Part shown: piece by piece, positions 49,250-59,724 of the stretch | How the letters are laid out: the number at the start of each line of letters is the position of its first letter | How positions within the stretch are numbered: position 1 is the stretch's first letter | Source of the DNA: Pelistega sp. | GTDB taxonomy: Bacteria; Pseudomonadota; Gammaproteobacteria; Burkholderiales; Burkholderiaceae_B | Direction of reading: 5' to 3' | Assembly: GCA_030538255.1 (NCBI GenBank) | Contig: JAUNUI010000021.1 | Span: forward strand, 1-59,787 | Length of the DNA stretch: 59,787 bases | Notes under the pieces: model-generated | The model's input: only the letters and a program-made list of their open reading frames with translations | What the model was told of the DNA's origin: nothing | Databases searched by the model: none | Made by a program: the position numbers and the translations under genes

Positions 49250-50263
49250 TTACTTCGCTGTCATTAAAGCAACTGTGGTATCTAACATGCGGTTAGAGAA
49301 GCCCCACTCGTTGTCATACCAAGAACCCACTTTCACCAAGCGGCCAGATACTTTAGTTAAGGTATCATCGTAGGTGCTTGACGCTGGATTGTGGTTAAAG
49401 TCGATAGAGACTAATGGTGCTGAGTTGTAAGCAAGAATGCCTTTTAGTGGGCCTTCTTCAGAGGCTTTCTTCAGAATGCTATTCACTTCTTCAACCGTCG
49501 TGTCACGTGAAGCGATGAAGGTTAGGTCAACCATAGATACGTTAATGGTTGGTACGCGCATTGCATAACCATCTAACTTACCATTCAACTCTGGCAATAC
49601 CAAACCAACAGCGGCAGCTGCACCTGTTTTGGTAGGAATCATGCTCATTGTGGCAGAACGCGCACGACGTAAGTCTTCGTGATATACATCGCTTAATACT
49701 TGGTCGTTAGTATAAGCATGAATCGTTGTCATCAAACCAGTTTCTACACCAATGGCTTCGTGCAATGGTTTGACTAATGGAGCCAAGCAGTTAGTCGTGC
49801 AAGATGCATTAGAAATCACGGTATCGCTAGCTTTCAATACATCATGGTTAACACCGAAAACAACGGTCGCATCAACGTCTTTACCGCCTGGAGCAGAGAT
49901 AATGACTTTCTTAGCACCACCTGCAATGTGGGCTGATGCTTTCTCTTTCGTGGTGAAAAAGCCAGTACACTCAAGTACAACATCAACGTTCAATTCACCC
50001 CATGGCAATTCAGCAGGATTGCGGTTAGCTAATACGCGAATTTTATCGCCATTCACCACCATGTAATCGCCTTCTACCGTTACAGTACCAGGGAAACGAC
50101 CATGTGCAGTGTCATATTGAGTTAAGTGTGCATTCGTTGCTGGGTTGCCCAAGTCATTAATTGCGACGATTTCGATATCGTGCTTTTTACCACCTTCATA
50201 GTGAGCACGTAAAATATTACGACCAATACGGCCGTAGCCATTAATTGCAACACGGATTGTCAT
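49250..50263 (-). CDS. gap: glyceraldehyde-3-phosphate dehydrogenase, type I
   Basis: Oxidises and phosphorylates glyceraldehyde 3-phosphate, 337 residues. The Rossmann motif [15 protein letters not shown] begins the protein. The catalytic Cys is residue 155 in [15 protein letters not shown], and [13 protein letters not shown] carries the His-containing segment. The C-terminal [13 protein letters not shown] is complete. It lies 15 bases after tkt and is followed by a hairpin before pgk. Cofactor preference (NAD or NADP) is not decided here. Confidence 0.97.
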   Translation of the reverse strand: MTIRVAINGYGRIGRNILRAHYEGGKKHDIEIVAINDLGNPATNAHLTQYDTAHGRFPGTVTVEGDYMVVNGDKIRVLANRNPAELPWGELNVDVVLECTGFFTTKEKASAHIAGGAKKVIISAPGGKDVDATVVFGVNHDVLKASDTVISNASCTTNCLAPLVKPLHEAIGVETGLMTTIHAYTNDQVLSDVYHEDLRRARSATMSMIPTKTGAAAAVGLVLPELNGKLDGYAMRVPTINVSMVDLTFIASRDTTVEEVNSILKKASEEGPLKGILAYNSAPLVSIDFNHNPASSTYDDTLTKVSGRLVKVGSWYDNEWGFSNRMLDTTVALMTAK

Positions 50264-50278
50264 TGCATAATCTCCTAG

Positions 50279-52330
50279 TTATAAAACCTGCTTGACGGCT
50301 TGAGCAACATTCTCTGCCGTTAAACCAAAATGCTTAAATAATACGCCAGCCGGTGCTGATTCACCATAGGAATCAATACCAACAACAGCGCCATTACGAC
50401 CTGTATATTTGTACCAACCGCCTGTGCAACCTGCCTCTACTGCTACGCATGGTAGGTCTTGTGGTAAGACGCTATCGCGGTAGTCTTTGGTTTGGCGGTC
50501 AAAGACATTAGTACTTGGCATGGATACGACACGTACCGCAATGCCTTCTTCTTGTAGTTGGGCTTGTGCCTTAAGCGCGAGCTCAACTTCTGAACCGGTA
50601 GCGATGATAACTGCTTTAGCATCAGCAGCATCACGCAAAACATAGCCACCATGTGCTACCTGAGCCATGGTTAGCGCATCACGCTCAACAAATGCTAAGT
50701 TTTGACGTGATAATAATAGCGCGCTTGGACCTCCTGCTTGCACATCCATGCCTAAGCTCGTTGGACGGCTAACGGCAGATTGCCAAGCAATCGCTGTCTC
50801 AACGGTATCACATGGACGCCATACGTCTAAATTCGGAATAAGACGTAAGCTAGCCGCATGTTCAATCGACTGATGGGTTGGACCATCTTCGCCTAAACCA
50901 ATGGAGTCATGCGTAAAGACATGCACAACGCGTTGCTTCATCAAGGCCGCCATCCGGATAGCATTACGTGAGTAATCAGAGAACGTGAGGAAGGTGCCGC
51001 CGAATGGTAAGTAACCACCATGCAAGGCCACACCGTTCATGATCGCTGCCATACCAAATTCACGCACACCATAATTGATGTGGCGACCCGCTTGGCCAGC
51101 ACGCACGGGGGTGACGCCTTTCCAGTCGGTAAAGTTAGAACCTGTTAGGTCAGCAGAGCCACCCAAGAACTCAGGTAAGATCTCCGCCAGTGCAGCAATC
51201 GCAAATTGCGAGGCTTTACGCGACGCCACGGTTTCAGCTTTAGCCGCAGTTTCTTGAATGTATTGGGTAAACTTACTTTCAAAATCGGCTGGTAAATCAC
51301 CCTTCATACGGCGTGTTAGCTCAGCCGCTAACTCTGGATAGGCTTGGCTATAAGCGGCAAATACCTGATTCCATTCTGCTTCAACGCTGCTACCCGCCCG
51401 CTCATGATTCCATGCTTGGGCAATCTCACTTGGAATGTCAAATGCTGGACTATCCCAATTAATCGCTTTACGGGTCAGTTCAATTTCACCAGCGCCGAGT
51501 GGCGAACCGTGGACTTTTTCAGTGCCCACCATATTTGGTGAACCCTTACCAATTTCAGTTTTACAGCAGATTAAGGTTGGGCCTGTATTGCCAGCTAAAG
51601 CATGTTGTTTAGCTTGGGCAATCGCTTGATCCACCGCATCAATATCATGACCATCCACGTTGCGGATGACATTCCAGCCGTAGGCTTCAAAGCGCTTCGG
51701 CGTATCATCGGCAAACCAGTTGTCTACTTGTCCGTCAATTGAGATACCATTATCATCATATAAGACAATTAGTTTACTCAATTTCAAGGTACCGGCAAGC
51801 GAGCTAACCTCGTGTGAAATACCTTCCATCAAGCAACCATCACCCACAAACGCATAGGTAAAATGATCCACTACGGCGTGCTCTGGACGATTAAATTCTG
51901 CCGCTAGGAGCGACTCGGCAAGTGCAAAACCAACTGCATTCGCAATACCTTGACCCAAAGGTCCTGTGGTCGTCTCCACCCCTGCGGTAATCCCTACTTC
52001 AGGGTGACCGGGTGTTTTAGAGTGCAATTGGCGGAAGTTCTTTAATTCTTCAATGGATAAGTCGTAACCGCTTAAATGCAATAAAGAATAAATCAACATT
52101 GAACCATGGCCGTTCGAAAGGACGAAGCGGTCACGATCAAACCAGGCTGGGTTTTTAGGATTATGGCGTAGATGACGGGTCCATAAAGCCACGGCAATTT
52201 CTGCCATCCCCATAGGCGCACCTGGATGGCCTGAATTCGCTTGTTGTACCGCGTCCATAGACAGTGCACGGATAGCATTCGCTAAAACTGAAGGCTGAAC
52301 CGATTGCTGCATGCTTGATTGAGTATTCAT
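50279..52330 (-). CDS. tkt: transketolase
   Basis: A thiamine-diphosphate enzyme of the pentose phosphate pathway, 683 residues. Family marks are [18 protein letters not shown] near the N-terminus, [17 protein letters not shown], the ThDP motif [19 protein letters not shown], and the second-domain [17 protein letters not shown] with [17 protein letters not shown]. It is the first gene of tkt-gap-pgk and is divergent from rsmE over a 77-bp promoter region. Confidence 0.97.
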   Translation of the reverse strand: MNTQSSMQQSVQPSVLANAIRALSMDAVQQANSGHPGAPMGMAEIAVALWTRHLRHNPKNPAWFDRDRFVLSNGHGSMLIYSLLHLSGYDLSIEELKNFRQLHSKTPGHPEVGITAGVETTTGPLGQGIANAVGFALAESLLAAEFNRPEHAVVDHFTYAFVGDGCLMEGISHEVSSLAGTLKLSKLIVLYDDNGISIDGQVDNWFADDTPKRFEAYGWNVIRNVDGHDIDAVDQAIAQAKQHALAGNTGPTLICCKTEIGKGSPNMVGTEKVHGSPLGAGEIELTRKAINWDSPAFDIPSEIAQAWNHERAGSSVEAEWNQVFAAYSQAYPELAAELTRRMKGDLPADFESKFTQYIQETAAKAETVASRKASQFAIAALAEILPEFLGGSADLTGSNFTDWKGVTPVRAGQAGRHINYGVREFGMAAIMNGVALHGGYLPFGGTFLTFSDYSRNAIRMAALMKQRVVHVFTHDSIGLGEDGPTHQSIEHAASLRLIPNLDVWRPCDTVETAIAWQSAVSRPTSLGMDVQAGGPSALLLSRQNLAFVERDALTMAQVAHGGYVLRDAADAKAVIIATGSEVELALKAQAQLQEEGIAVRVVSMPSTNVFDRQTKDYRDSVLPQDLPCVAVEAGCTGGWYKYTGRNGAVVGIDSYGESAPAGVLFKHFGLTAENVAQAVKQVL

Positions 52331-52407
52331 TAGAGTCCTGTAATGAGTATCTAAACAATTTTTTCAACGTATAATTTTAGCATTGTATAACTTTCCTACA
52401 GCGAAGA

Positions 52408-53226
52408 ATGGCTTTACCACGTTTTTTCTGTCCAATTCCAATGAGTTTGGGCCAAACCGTTGATTTACCACCTGCAGTAGCCAACCATGCGGGTCGAGCT
52501 TTGCGTCTGCGCGAAGGTACGGAAATTGTCCTTTTCAATGGAATGGGTGGTCAGTTTCACGCTTATTTGCGCTTCCAACAAGGTGTCGCACAGGCTGAGC
52601 TTTTTCACTTCGAGCCTCGTAATCACACCCTAAAGGGGCAGATTACCTTAGTGCAAGCGTTAGCGAGCGGTGATAAGATGGATTGGATTATTGAAAAAGC
52701 CACCGAGCTAGGGGTTCACCGCCTGATTCCTATTCAAGCCGAACGTAGCGTGCTCAATCTTGAAGGCACCCGCTTGGATAAACGGCAACAGCGTTGGCAA
52801 GCCGTTGCCCAAGGCGCAAGTGAGCAATGTGGTCGCAATCAACTACTCCGACTTGAGTCTGTGCAATCCTTAAACCAATGCCTGCAAAGCCTAAGCGCTG
52901 AGAAAGTAGAGCAAACTTCGGCAACAAGGATGGCGAGCAATGACTTGCATGCAGACACTGCGCAGGCCACCACCGCCAACACGATTCAAAGCTACCTTTG
53001 CGACCCTGATAGCACGACGCCACTGCGCGAACATCTCCTATCCCTTGAAAAACCTCAAGAAATTCGCCTATTCATTGGTCCTGAAGGGGGATGGTCTGAA
53101 AAAGAAAGCGCACTCATGCAAAAACATGCTGCGCTTTCTGTGTGTTTTGGTGATCGCGTCTTGCGTACCGAAACCGCCGGGATTGCCTTAGCGAGCGCTA
53201 CAGCGGCCTTATTGGACTGGTTTTAA
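52408..53226 (+). CDS. rsmE: 16S rRNA m3U1498 methyltransferase RsmE
   Basis: SPOUT-class enzyme that methylates U1498 of 16S rRNA. It has a PUA-like N-terminus (HAGRALRLREGTEIVLFNGMGG) and a knotted C-terminal domain with LVQALASGDKMDWIIEKATELGV, IRLFIGPEGGWSEKE and VCFGDRVLRTETAGIAL. At 272 residues it is about 25 longer than usual; a Thr/Ala-rich stretch at about 160-195 (TSATRMASNDLHADTAQATTANT) probably accounts for this. It converges with the barstar-like gene across 10 bases. Confidence 0.93.
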   Translation: MALPRFFCPIPMSLGQTVDLPPAVANHAGRALRLREGTEIVLFNGMGGQFHAYLRFQQGVAQAELFHFEPRNHTLKGQITLVQALASGDKMDWIIEKATELGVHRLIPIQAERSVLNLEGTRLDKRQQRWQAVAQGASEQCGRNQLLRLESVQSLNQCLQSLSAEKVEQTSATRMASNDLHADTAQATTANTIQSYLCDPDSTTPLREHLLSLEKPQEIRLFIGPEGGWSEKESALMQKHAALSVCFGDRVLRTETAGIALASATAALLDWF

Positions 53227-53236
53227 TCAACGCTCA

Positions 53237-53701
53237 TCAACCCTCAGCATAAGGTTGTGGTGCTACACCAGGCTCAGGTGCACTGTGCTTGCCAACATGC
53301 TCAATAAAGTACGCAAATACTTTTTTCTTTTCTTGGGCATAGGCATGTGTTTCTTCTAAAACTTGCTGTAGTTGCTGCACATCCTCGGTCAAACTGGGGT
53401 CACCCGAATGCAACTGTTGAATCCAAAGCACGACACCTTTTTTCTGTTCGTCCACAGTTTCACTGAGACAATCCAATAAGGCGTCCATATCACTACCAAA
53501 AAACACGGGATAATCTACGGCCTTCGCCAAAGCTCGTAAAATTGCCGAGCGATTGCGTGCTTTATCACAGTCTGCCACAAAAAAACTCAACCCCGCGTCT
53601 TCTGCTTGGTTCTGTGTTTTGTCCTGCTCACTGGCTTTAAGCTGTAGTTCCCCCCCATTCAGCATAGCATTCGCCGCTGACTCAGTCATTTTTTTAGCCA
53701 T
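53237..53701 (-). CDS. barstar-family protein
   Basis: A 154-residue protein whose central region matches the barstar fold (barnase inhibitor): FFVADCDKARNRSAILRALA followed by VDYPVFFGSDMDALLDCLSETV, with the aromatic-Gly-Asp-Ala-Leu-Asp pattern typical of the family. The N-terminal 40 residues are polar and the C-terminus ends in a Pro-rich tail. There is no ribonuclease gene next to it, so it may act on another partner. The start at 53701 is chosen because AAGGA lies just upstream; it overlaps the patatin gene by eight bases, implying translational coupling. Confidence 0.78.
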   Translation of the reverse strand: MAKKMTESAANAMLNGGELQLKASEQDKTQNQAEDAGLSFFVADCDKARNRSAILRALAKAVDYPVFFGSDMDALLDCLSETVDEQKKGVVLWIQQLHSGDPSLTEDVQQLQQVLEETHAYAQEKKKVFAYFIEHVGKHSAPEPGVAPQPYAEG

Positions 53702-54944
53702 AATTTTCCTTAGCAAAAAAATCTTTTATTTCTTGGCTGCGCTGCCAAGTATCAGCATAGCCCAAGCTCATTAACTCCTGGGTATAGCTGCGTTCAAAAA
53801 TCAAGTAAGAAGCGACCAAACCACCACTTTGGTGATGTTCTTTGGCGGATACGCCTAAGACGCTCAAGAACGCTCTTACTGCCCTTGGAAGTGACTGTAA
53901 ATGCTTAAGTGCTATCTCGTCAATGTTTTTACTCGGATTTAATGTTAAAACCGTAATTTTTTTTAGCCCTGGCCTATGTTGCACCTGCTCTGGCATATAG
54001 TCTAGGAAGTAATTAATTCGCTCAATTCGCTCTATATCCATAGATAAGCCATCAATAAAGATATCTGACAAAGCATGCCCACCCAGCTGCGCAAGCGTGG
54101 GATAATTGAGCGCATCCTCTTGTTCACTCTGGGTAGATTTCGTGGTGCTTTTACCACTATTGGAGCTGATGACTAAAATTTTATCCGCACCAAGTCGTAT
54201 ATTCGCACTGAGCGGTGCGAGTTGGCGCATCGAACCATCGCCACACCACTGTGTTTTATCGTCAATCTTCAAGCAATTGGCAGGAAAAATAAATGGAATC
54301 GCACTTGAGGCCAAGAGATGATTTACGCTGATGGTCTGCGCTAAACCTTGACGTCGCCAAGCTGCCCAATCCTCAATCTCATGACAACTTTGAAAAAAGG
54401 TATAGTGCTGCCCATTAGAGTAGCTCGTAGCACTGACGCCAAACGACTCAATGACCTTATTCTGCAAATTTTCTTGCAAAGCCTGCGCATCGAAAACCTC
54501 TTCTAACAGCTCGGCTAATGGTGAGTTATCAAATAGCGAGCGTGGCGTATTTGAGCGAATCCAAGGCGCCATCCAGCCAAATAACAGCAGAGTGATCCAA
54601 CGCAGTCCATTACCGAAAATCCCCACGAGATCTGAGCGATAGATGGAATCTGTATGAATGGATAACCACAGCTCTCGCATCTGCTTGAGCGCTTGCATGG
54701 GATTATCCGCACGACTCACATAAGCAGCCGCATTAATGGCGCCGGCAGAAGAACCTGTGACAATAGCAAAAGGATTTTTGTAGTAAGGATCGTGTTGCGG
54801 ATTAAGAATATTGAAGATAGCGGTCAAAGCCCCTACCTGATAGGCTGCACGCGCCCCTCCCCCAGCCAGAAACAAACCATAAGTCGGGTTTGCATGAGTG
54901 GAGAGGGACGGCGCATCAGAAGGCTTATTTGCGTGTATTGGCAT
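53694..54944 (-). CDS. patatin-like phospholipase
   Basis: A 416-residue member of the patatin family of acyl hydrolases. The oxyanion loop is GLFLAGGGARAAYQVGAL at about 23-40, the nucleophile is Ser66 in TGSSAGAIN, and the catalytic Asp is in WCGDGSMRQLAPL near residue 236, so the dyad is intact. The substrate, probably a membrane lipid, is unknown. The start overlaps the malic enzyme gene by 20 bases, and its stop overlaps the barstar-like gene by eight: three tightly coupled genes. Confidence 0.9.
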   Translation of the reverse strand: MPIHANKPSDAPSLSTHANPTYGLFLAGGGARAAYQVGALTAIFNILNPQHDPYYKNPFAIVTGSSAGAINAAAYVSRADNPMQALKQMRELWLSIHTDSIYRSDLVGIFGNGLRWITLLLFGWMAPWIRSNTPRSLFDNSPLAELLEEVFDAQALQENLQNKVIESFGVSATSYSNGQHYTFFQSCHEIEDWAAWRRQGLAQTISVNHLLASSAIPFIFPANCLKIDDKTQWCGDGSMRQLAPLSANIRLGADKILVISSNSGKSTTKSTQSEQEDALNYPTLAQLGGHALSDIFIDGLSMDIERIERINYFLDYMPEQVQHRPGLKKITVLTLNPSKNIDEIALKHLQSLPRAVRAFLSVLGVSAKEHHQSGGLVASYLIFERSYTQELMSLGYADTWQRSQEIKDFFAKENYG

Positions 54945-57213
54945 CCACTACGGTCAAGGCCGCCATATTCACAATACGGCGCACGGTTGAGCTAGAAGTC
55001 AAAATCGTAATTGGCGCATTCATACCAAGCAAGAATGGACCAATGGCCACATTACTACCTGCGCTAACTTTCAGTAGGTTATAGGCAATATTACCCGCCT
55101 CAACGTTAGGACAAATTAAGACGTTAGCGGCACCCTTCAATGGGCTGTCAGGCATAATACGGGCGCGCAGTTTTTCATCCAAGGCCGTATCACAGTGCAT
55201 CTCGCCATCAACCTCAAGATCAGGCTCACGTTCACGCACTAAGGCCAGGGCCTCACGAATCACGCTACCAGAGCATGGCACATCGGTACCATAGTTTGAG
55301 CTTGAAACAAACGCCAATTTCGGTTCAATGCGTAGATGACGCATCTCTTGTGCTGCCATAATAGCAATATCCGCCAATTCTTGGGCATTCGGATTCGCAT
55401 TCACGTGCGTATCGGCAATTGCCACCATAGACTCAGGCATCAGAATGATGTTCATGGCCGCATAGGTTGACGCACCAGGCGCCTTTCCAATCACCTTATC
55501 GATTAAATCCAAGTGATTCACATAACGGCCAATCGTACCGCAAATCATGCCATCAGCCTCACCGAATTTCACCATCAGCGCACCCACTAAAGTCGTGCGA
55601 CGACGTAACTCTAGACGCGCAAACTCTTGGGTGACCCCCTTGCGGCGCATCATCTCCCAATAAGCTTTCCAGTAACGATCAAAGCGACCATCATGTTCGC
55701 TATCCACGACTTCGACATCAGTTTCGAGACTAAAGCGTAGTCCATAGCGCTTCACACGACTTTCTAGAACATCTGGACGACCGACTAGGATCGGCGTACA
55801 TACTTTCTCGTCCACCAGAATCTGTACCGCACGTAGCACGCGCTCATCTTCACCTTCAGTGAAGACAATGCGAGATTTACCGCCATCACGCTTGAAGGCA
55901 CGGGCCATGCTGAACAATGGCTTCATAAAGGCGCCAGAGTGATAGATAAACTGTTCAAGCTGCTCAGCGTAAGTCTCTAAGTCCTCAATCGGACGCGTCG
56001 CTACACCCTCTTCCATCGCTGCCTTAGCCACTGCTGGAGCAATACGCACAATTAGACGCGGGTCAAATGGTTTAGGAATAAAATATTGCGGACCGAAGGA
56101 TAAATTCGTAATACCATAGGCCGTGGCCACGACATCGCTTTGCTCTTCTTCAGCAAGGCGGCAAATCGCATTCACAGCGGCTTTTTCCATGCCACGGGTA
56201 ATTTCACGGGCACCCACATCAAGTGCACCACGGAAAATATACGGGAAACACAGTACATTATTCACTTGGTTTGGATAGTCTGAGCGCCCCGTCGCCATCA
56301 CCACGTCACCGCGCACTGACAAGGCCACTTCAGGGAGAATCTCTGGCTCAGGATTCGCCAAGGCAAGAATCAATGGATTGGATTTCATCTCCTTAACCAT
56401 CTCAGGCTTTAGAACACCGCCCGCCGATAAGCCTAGGAATACGTCTGCGCCTTCAATAATCTCGCCTAATGTGCGCTGATCGGTCTCTTGGGCAAAACGC
56501 TCTTTGACGGGGTCCATTAAGACGGGGCGGCCCTTATAGACTACGCCTTCGATGTCTGAGACCCAGACATTCTCTAGGGGCAAGCCCATATCCACCATCA
56601 AATCTAGGCAGGCGAGTGCAGCAGCGCCAGCTCCAGAAACCACCACCTTAACTTGATCAATTTGCTTATTGACAACGCGTAAACCATTTAAAAAAGCCGC
56701 CGTCACGCAAATCGCTGTGCCATGTTGGTCATCATGGAACACTGGGATGTTCATGCGCTTCCGCAGCTCCGACTCTACATAAAAGCATTCTGGGGCTTTA
56801 ATGTCTTCAAGATTAATACCGCCAAAAGTAGGCTCAAGACCCGCAATAATCTGTACTAATTTCTCCGGGTCGGTCTCATTAATCTCAATGTCAAATACGT
56901 CAATTCCAGCGAATTTCTTAAATAATACCGCCTTACCTTCCATCACGGGCTTTGAAGCTAAAGCACCAATATTGCCCAGGCCAAGCACCGCTGTGCCGTT
57001 AGTGATCACACCCACTAAATTACCGCGAGCCGTATATTGCACCGCGTTCACGGGATCGTTAACAATCTCTTCACATGCCGCCGCTACTCCAGGCGAATAG
57101 GCTAGTGCTAGGTCACGTTGATTCGATAATTGTTTGGTGGCAGTGACGGCGATTTTACCCGGGCGACCTGCTTTATGATATTCCAATGCCGCCTGGCGTA
57201 GAGTCTCATCCAT
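54925..57213 (-). CDS. maeB: NADP-dependent malic enzyme MaeB with phosphotransacetylase-like domain
   Basis: Decarboxylates malate to pyruvate with NADP. The 762-residue protein has the malic enzyme part at about 1-430 ([72 protein letters not shown]) and a phosphate-acetyltransferase-like C-terminal domain ([44 protein letters not shown]), known in relatives to be regulatory rather than catalytic. It begins the operon with the patatin and barstar-like genes, and has its own promoter region. Confidence 0.95.
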   Translation of the reverse strand: MDETLRQAALEYHKAGRPGKIAVTATKQLSNQRDLALAYSPGVAAACEEIVNDPVNAVQYTARGNLVGVITNGTAVLGLGNIGALASKPVMEGKAVLFKKFAGIDVFDIEINETDPEKLVQIIAGLEPTFGGINLEDIKAPECFYVESELRKRMNIPVFHDDQHGTAICVTAAFLNGLRVVNKQIDQVKVVVSGAGAAALACLDLMVDMGLPLENVWVSDIEGVVYKGRPVLMDPVKERFAQETDQRTLGEIIEGADVFLGLSAGGVLKPEMVKEMKSNPLILALANPEPEILPEVALSVRGDVVMATGRSDYPNQVNNVLCFPYIFRGALDVGAREITRGMEKAAVNAICRLAEEEQSDVVATAYGITNLSFGPQYFIPKPFDPRLIVRIAPAVAKAAMEEGVATRPIEDLETYAEQLEQFIYHSGAFMKPLFSMARAFKRDGGKSRIVFTEGEDERVLRAVQILVDEKVCTPILVGRPDVLESRVKRYGLRFSLETDVEVVDSEHDGRFDRYWKAYWEMMRRKGVTQEFARLELRRRTTLVGALMVKFGEADGMICGTIGRYVNHLDLIDKVIGKAPGASTYAAMNIILMPESMVAIADTHVNANPNAQELADIAIMAAQEMRHLRIEPKLAFVSSSNYGTDVPCSGSVIREALALVREREPDLEVDGEMHCDTALDEKLRARIMPDSPLKGAANVLICPNVEAGNIAYNLLKVSAGSNVAIGPFLLGMNAPITILTSSSTVRRIVNMAALTVVDANTRK

Positions 57214-57310
57214 AGTTTTTATTCCTGAAAGAGTTTGATTTTGATTTAACTAAAAATTTTTAATACTGTACACCATATCATACCTAACTGGCTATTTTTT
57301 CCCGCGTCTT

Positions 57311-58231
57311 TTAAACCTCATCGAAAGGTCGCCATTCGTCATAATATAGAAACAATCCTTCGCTATCTAAAATTCCCTTGAGGCGAGCTTGCACATGATC
57401 CAAGCTCACGCTTAAATCAAGGTTGGGCTCAGGCCATTGAATATCGCTAGGTAAGCATAAGTAATCCTCGGGCATTTTGCGAATTAGGACACTTTGCGCC
57501 CAAAGTAGGCTGGCTTTGTGGCCAATAAAGAGGCGCGCCAAATTGACTTCGACGCGCTTTTTCTTTAAGGCATCTAAGCGATAGGCGTAAGGCCAGATAG
57601 CTTGTTCAAGTTGTTGTTCCACTTGGTCTTCACGCAAGAGTTCGAAGGCATTCGGAATGGTGCGATTTAAAATCGGTACCGATAAAGCCGCTCGATCGTC
57701 GACCCCAAAGTCACCCAACACTGCCTCAGACTCATCACTAAATAAGGCGTATAAACGCTCAACACCGCTTAAAAAACTAAAATAAGGACGGCAGTCATGA
57801 TACGCAGGGTTGGCTAACCATTGCGCAATGGTTAGGTGACTTGGCACGCGCGCAAATTGCTGATAGCCAAGCGCATATAATTGTCCGACTAAGACACCCC
57901 CCTGGGCTAGGCAGGCCTGCTCACCTAGGTGTTCAAGTGAGCGCAAGCCTGAGCCCAACCGCACAATCAGACAATCACGACCAAATAAAGATTGCTCGGG
58001 TGTGCTCCCCGCCAAAATCATCGACACCTGATACTCACGACATAAGGCAAGTATATGTTTGCTATCGCCAGTACGATCAATCGTCACCTCTGCAACACAG
58101 CCTTGCTCATGGTCTTTCAATTGGCGCACAGGAGCACGCACACTTCTTTGCACGCGCTGGCAAAAAGTTTCCCAAGTCGATGTCGGTAGCACCGCTGCGC
58201 GACCGAACTGCATAAAGGAACGCCTGTCCAT
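57311..58231 (-). CDS. degenerate FAD-linked-oxidase-like protein
   Basis: A protein of 306 residues from the chosen start that I place only tentatively. The segment AEVTIDRTGDSKHILALCREYQVSMILAGS, then RDCLIVRLGSGLRSLEHLG, GGVLVGQLYALGYQQF and PSHLTIAQWLANP follow the pattern of an FAD-binding (PCMH-type) domain, but glycine-rich FAD motifs are weak. The N-terminus MDRRSFMQFGRAAVLP resembles a Tat signal without a clear hydrophobic core. AAGGAT lies about eight bases before the ATG at 58231, preferred over the outer ATG at 58252. Function unknown. Confidence 0.55.
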   Translation of the reverse strand: MDRRSFMQFGRAAVLPTSTWETFCQRVQRSVRAPVRQLKDHEQGCVAEVTIDRTGDSKHILALCREYQVSMILAGSTPEQSLFGRDCLIVRLGSGLRSLEHLGEQACLAQGGVLVGQLYALGYQQFARVPSHLTIAQWLANPAYHDCRPYFSFLSGVERLYALFSDESEAVLGDFGVDDRAALSVPILNRTIPNAFELLREDQVEQQLEQAIWPYAYRLDALKKKRVEVNLARLFIGHKASLLWAQSVLIRKMPEDYLCLPSDIQWPEPNLDLSVSLDHVQARLKGILDSEGLFLYYDEWRPFDEV

Positions 58232-58512
58232 AAAAATAATCCTTGTACTCATTCCTTGGTACGGAACTCATGGAATTTCGATAAGAGAATAAGCATCGTC
58301 TTGCCATTGATCGCTAAGCCGCGATTTTTCTCTGCTCATTACGCTATGAGTGCATTTCAACGCACGCATATCATTACACAGCGAGTCAGTTATGACTGGC
58401 CACTGTGAGTGCTAATTTAAACATTATTTTAGCGACTTTGCATAAATAACGATTAGCGTTTATGATGAAGGGCTAAAATCGAACTATATACTTAACTTAG
58501 ACCTCAATTGCC

Positions 58513-59694
58513 ATGCTACAAGCCTCACAACGTCTCGATCATACGGTGACCTTCCAAGCCTTAGAAATCACCAAGCAAGCACGCCTACTCAAAGAGTCTG
58601 GTCAAGATATTATTGGCCTAGGAATCGGTGAGCCTGACTTTACAGCACCTCCGATTGTCGTCGAGACCTTACAGCATGCAGCACAAGCAGGACTTAGTGG
58701 CTATAGTCCAACCTTGGGTCTGACGCAATTGCGCATGAGTATTGCGGATTATTATAAGCAGGAGTTCGGTGCGCCAATTAGCTATGAGCAAGTGATTATC
58801 ACCACCGGTGGTTCTGGCGCCCTACTGCTCGCGTGCATGAGCTTATTAAATCCAGGCGATGAAATCATCATGCCTGACCCCTATTACCCAGCAAATTACA
58901 ATTTCATCCTCTGTGCTGGTGCGACGACCAAGCTTATCCCCACGACTGCCGAAGAGCGCTTTCAGCTCTCTGCCGATAAAATCGCGGCGAATTGGGGCGA
59001 TAAAACCCGTGGCATCTTAATCGCCTCACCAAGTAATCCAACGGGCACCACCATTACCAAGGAAGAACTCACTAAAATCATTCAATTGGTTAAATCTAAG
59101 GGTGGTTTTGTGATTTTGGACGAAATTTACTTAGGTTTAAGCTACGAGGGCACAGCGGAATCTGGTTTATGCATTGACCCCGATATTATTGTGATTAATA
59201 GCTTCTCTAAGTTCTTCAATATGACGGGGTGGCGCCTTGGTTGGATGATTGCACCGAGCTACTTCGTACCAAAGATTGAAAATCTCAGCGCCAGCTTAAA
59301 TATTTGCCCGCCGACCTTGGCTCAGCATGCGGCAATTAGTTGCTTCGCACCAGAAGCCATGGAAATTTATCGCGCACGTCGATTGGCTTTTAAAGAGCGC
59401 CGTGATTATTTATTGGTGGAACTTGAGCGCTTAAAGCTACATGTCCCCGTAAAACCTGAAGGTGCCTTCTATATCTATGCAGATATCAGTCATTACAGCA
59501 ATGACAGTATGGATTTCTGCCAGCGCTTATTACGCGAAACAGGCGTTGTAGTCACTCCAGGCTTAGACTTTGGGCCAGCTTTTGCGAATAACACCATTCG
59601 CATTTCCTACTCAACGGGCCTTGAGCGCATCAAGGAAGCGATAGCTCGTCTGGAAAAATTCTTAGCGAACAATTACTCACCGAGTCTTGAATAA
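58513..59694 (+). CDS. class I/II pyridoxal-phosphate aminotransferase
   Basis: A fold-type I aminotransferase of 393 residues, of the aspartate-aminotransferase-like subgroup. Visible marks are GIGEPDFTAPP, ITTGGSGALLLACMSLLNPGDEIIMPDPYYPAN, ASPSNPTGTTI, and the cofactor Lys (about 233) in NSFSKFFNMTGWRLGWM; the C-terminal part has the substrate Arg region TIRISYSTGLERI. The substrate cannot be told from the sequence. It is divergent from the FAD-like gene with a 260-bp upstream region. Confidence 0.9.
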   Translation: MLQASQRLDHTVTFQALEITKQARLLKESGQDIIGLGIGEPDFTAPPIVVETLQHAAQAGLSGYSPTLGLTQLRMSIADYYKQEFGAPISYEQVIITTGGSGALLLACMSLLNPGDEIIMPDPYYPANYNFILCAGATTKLIPTTAEERFQLSADKIAANWGDKTRGILIASPSNPTGTTITKEELTKIIQLVKSKGGFVILDEIYLGLSYEGTAESGLCIDPDIIVINSFSKFFNMTGWRLGWMIAPSYFVPKIENLSASLNICPPTLAQHAAISCFAPEAMEIYRARRLAFKERRDYLLVELERLKLHVPVKPEGAFYIYADISHYSNDSMDFCQRLLRETGVVVTPGLDFGPAFANNTIRISYSTGLERIKEAIARLEKFLANNYSPSLE

Positions 59695-59724
59695 GAGTGG
59701 GCTCACCTGGCTTAGCATGAGTGA

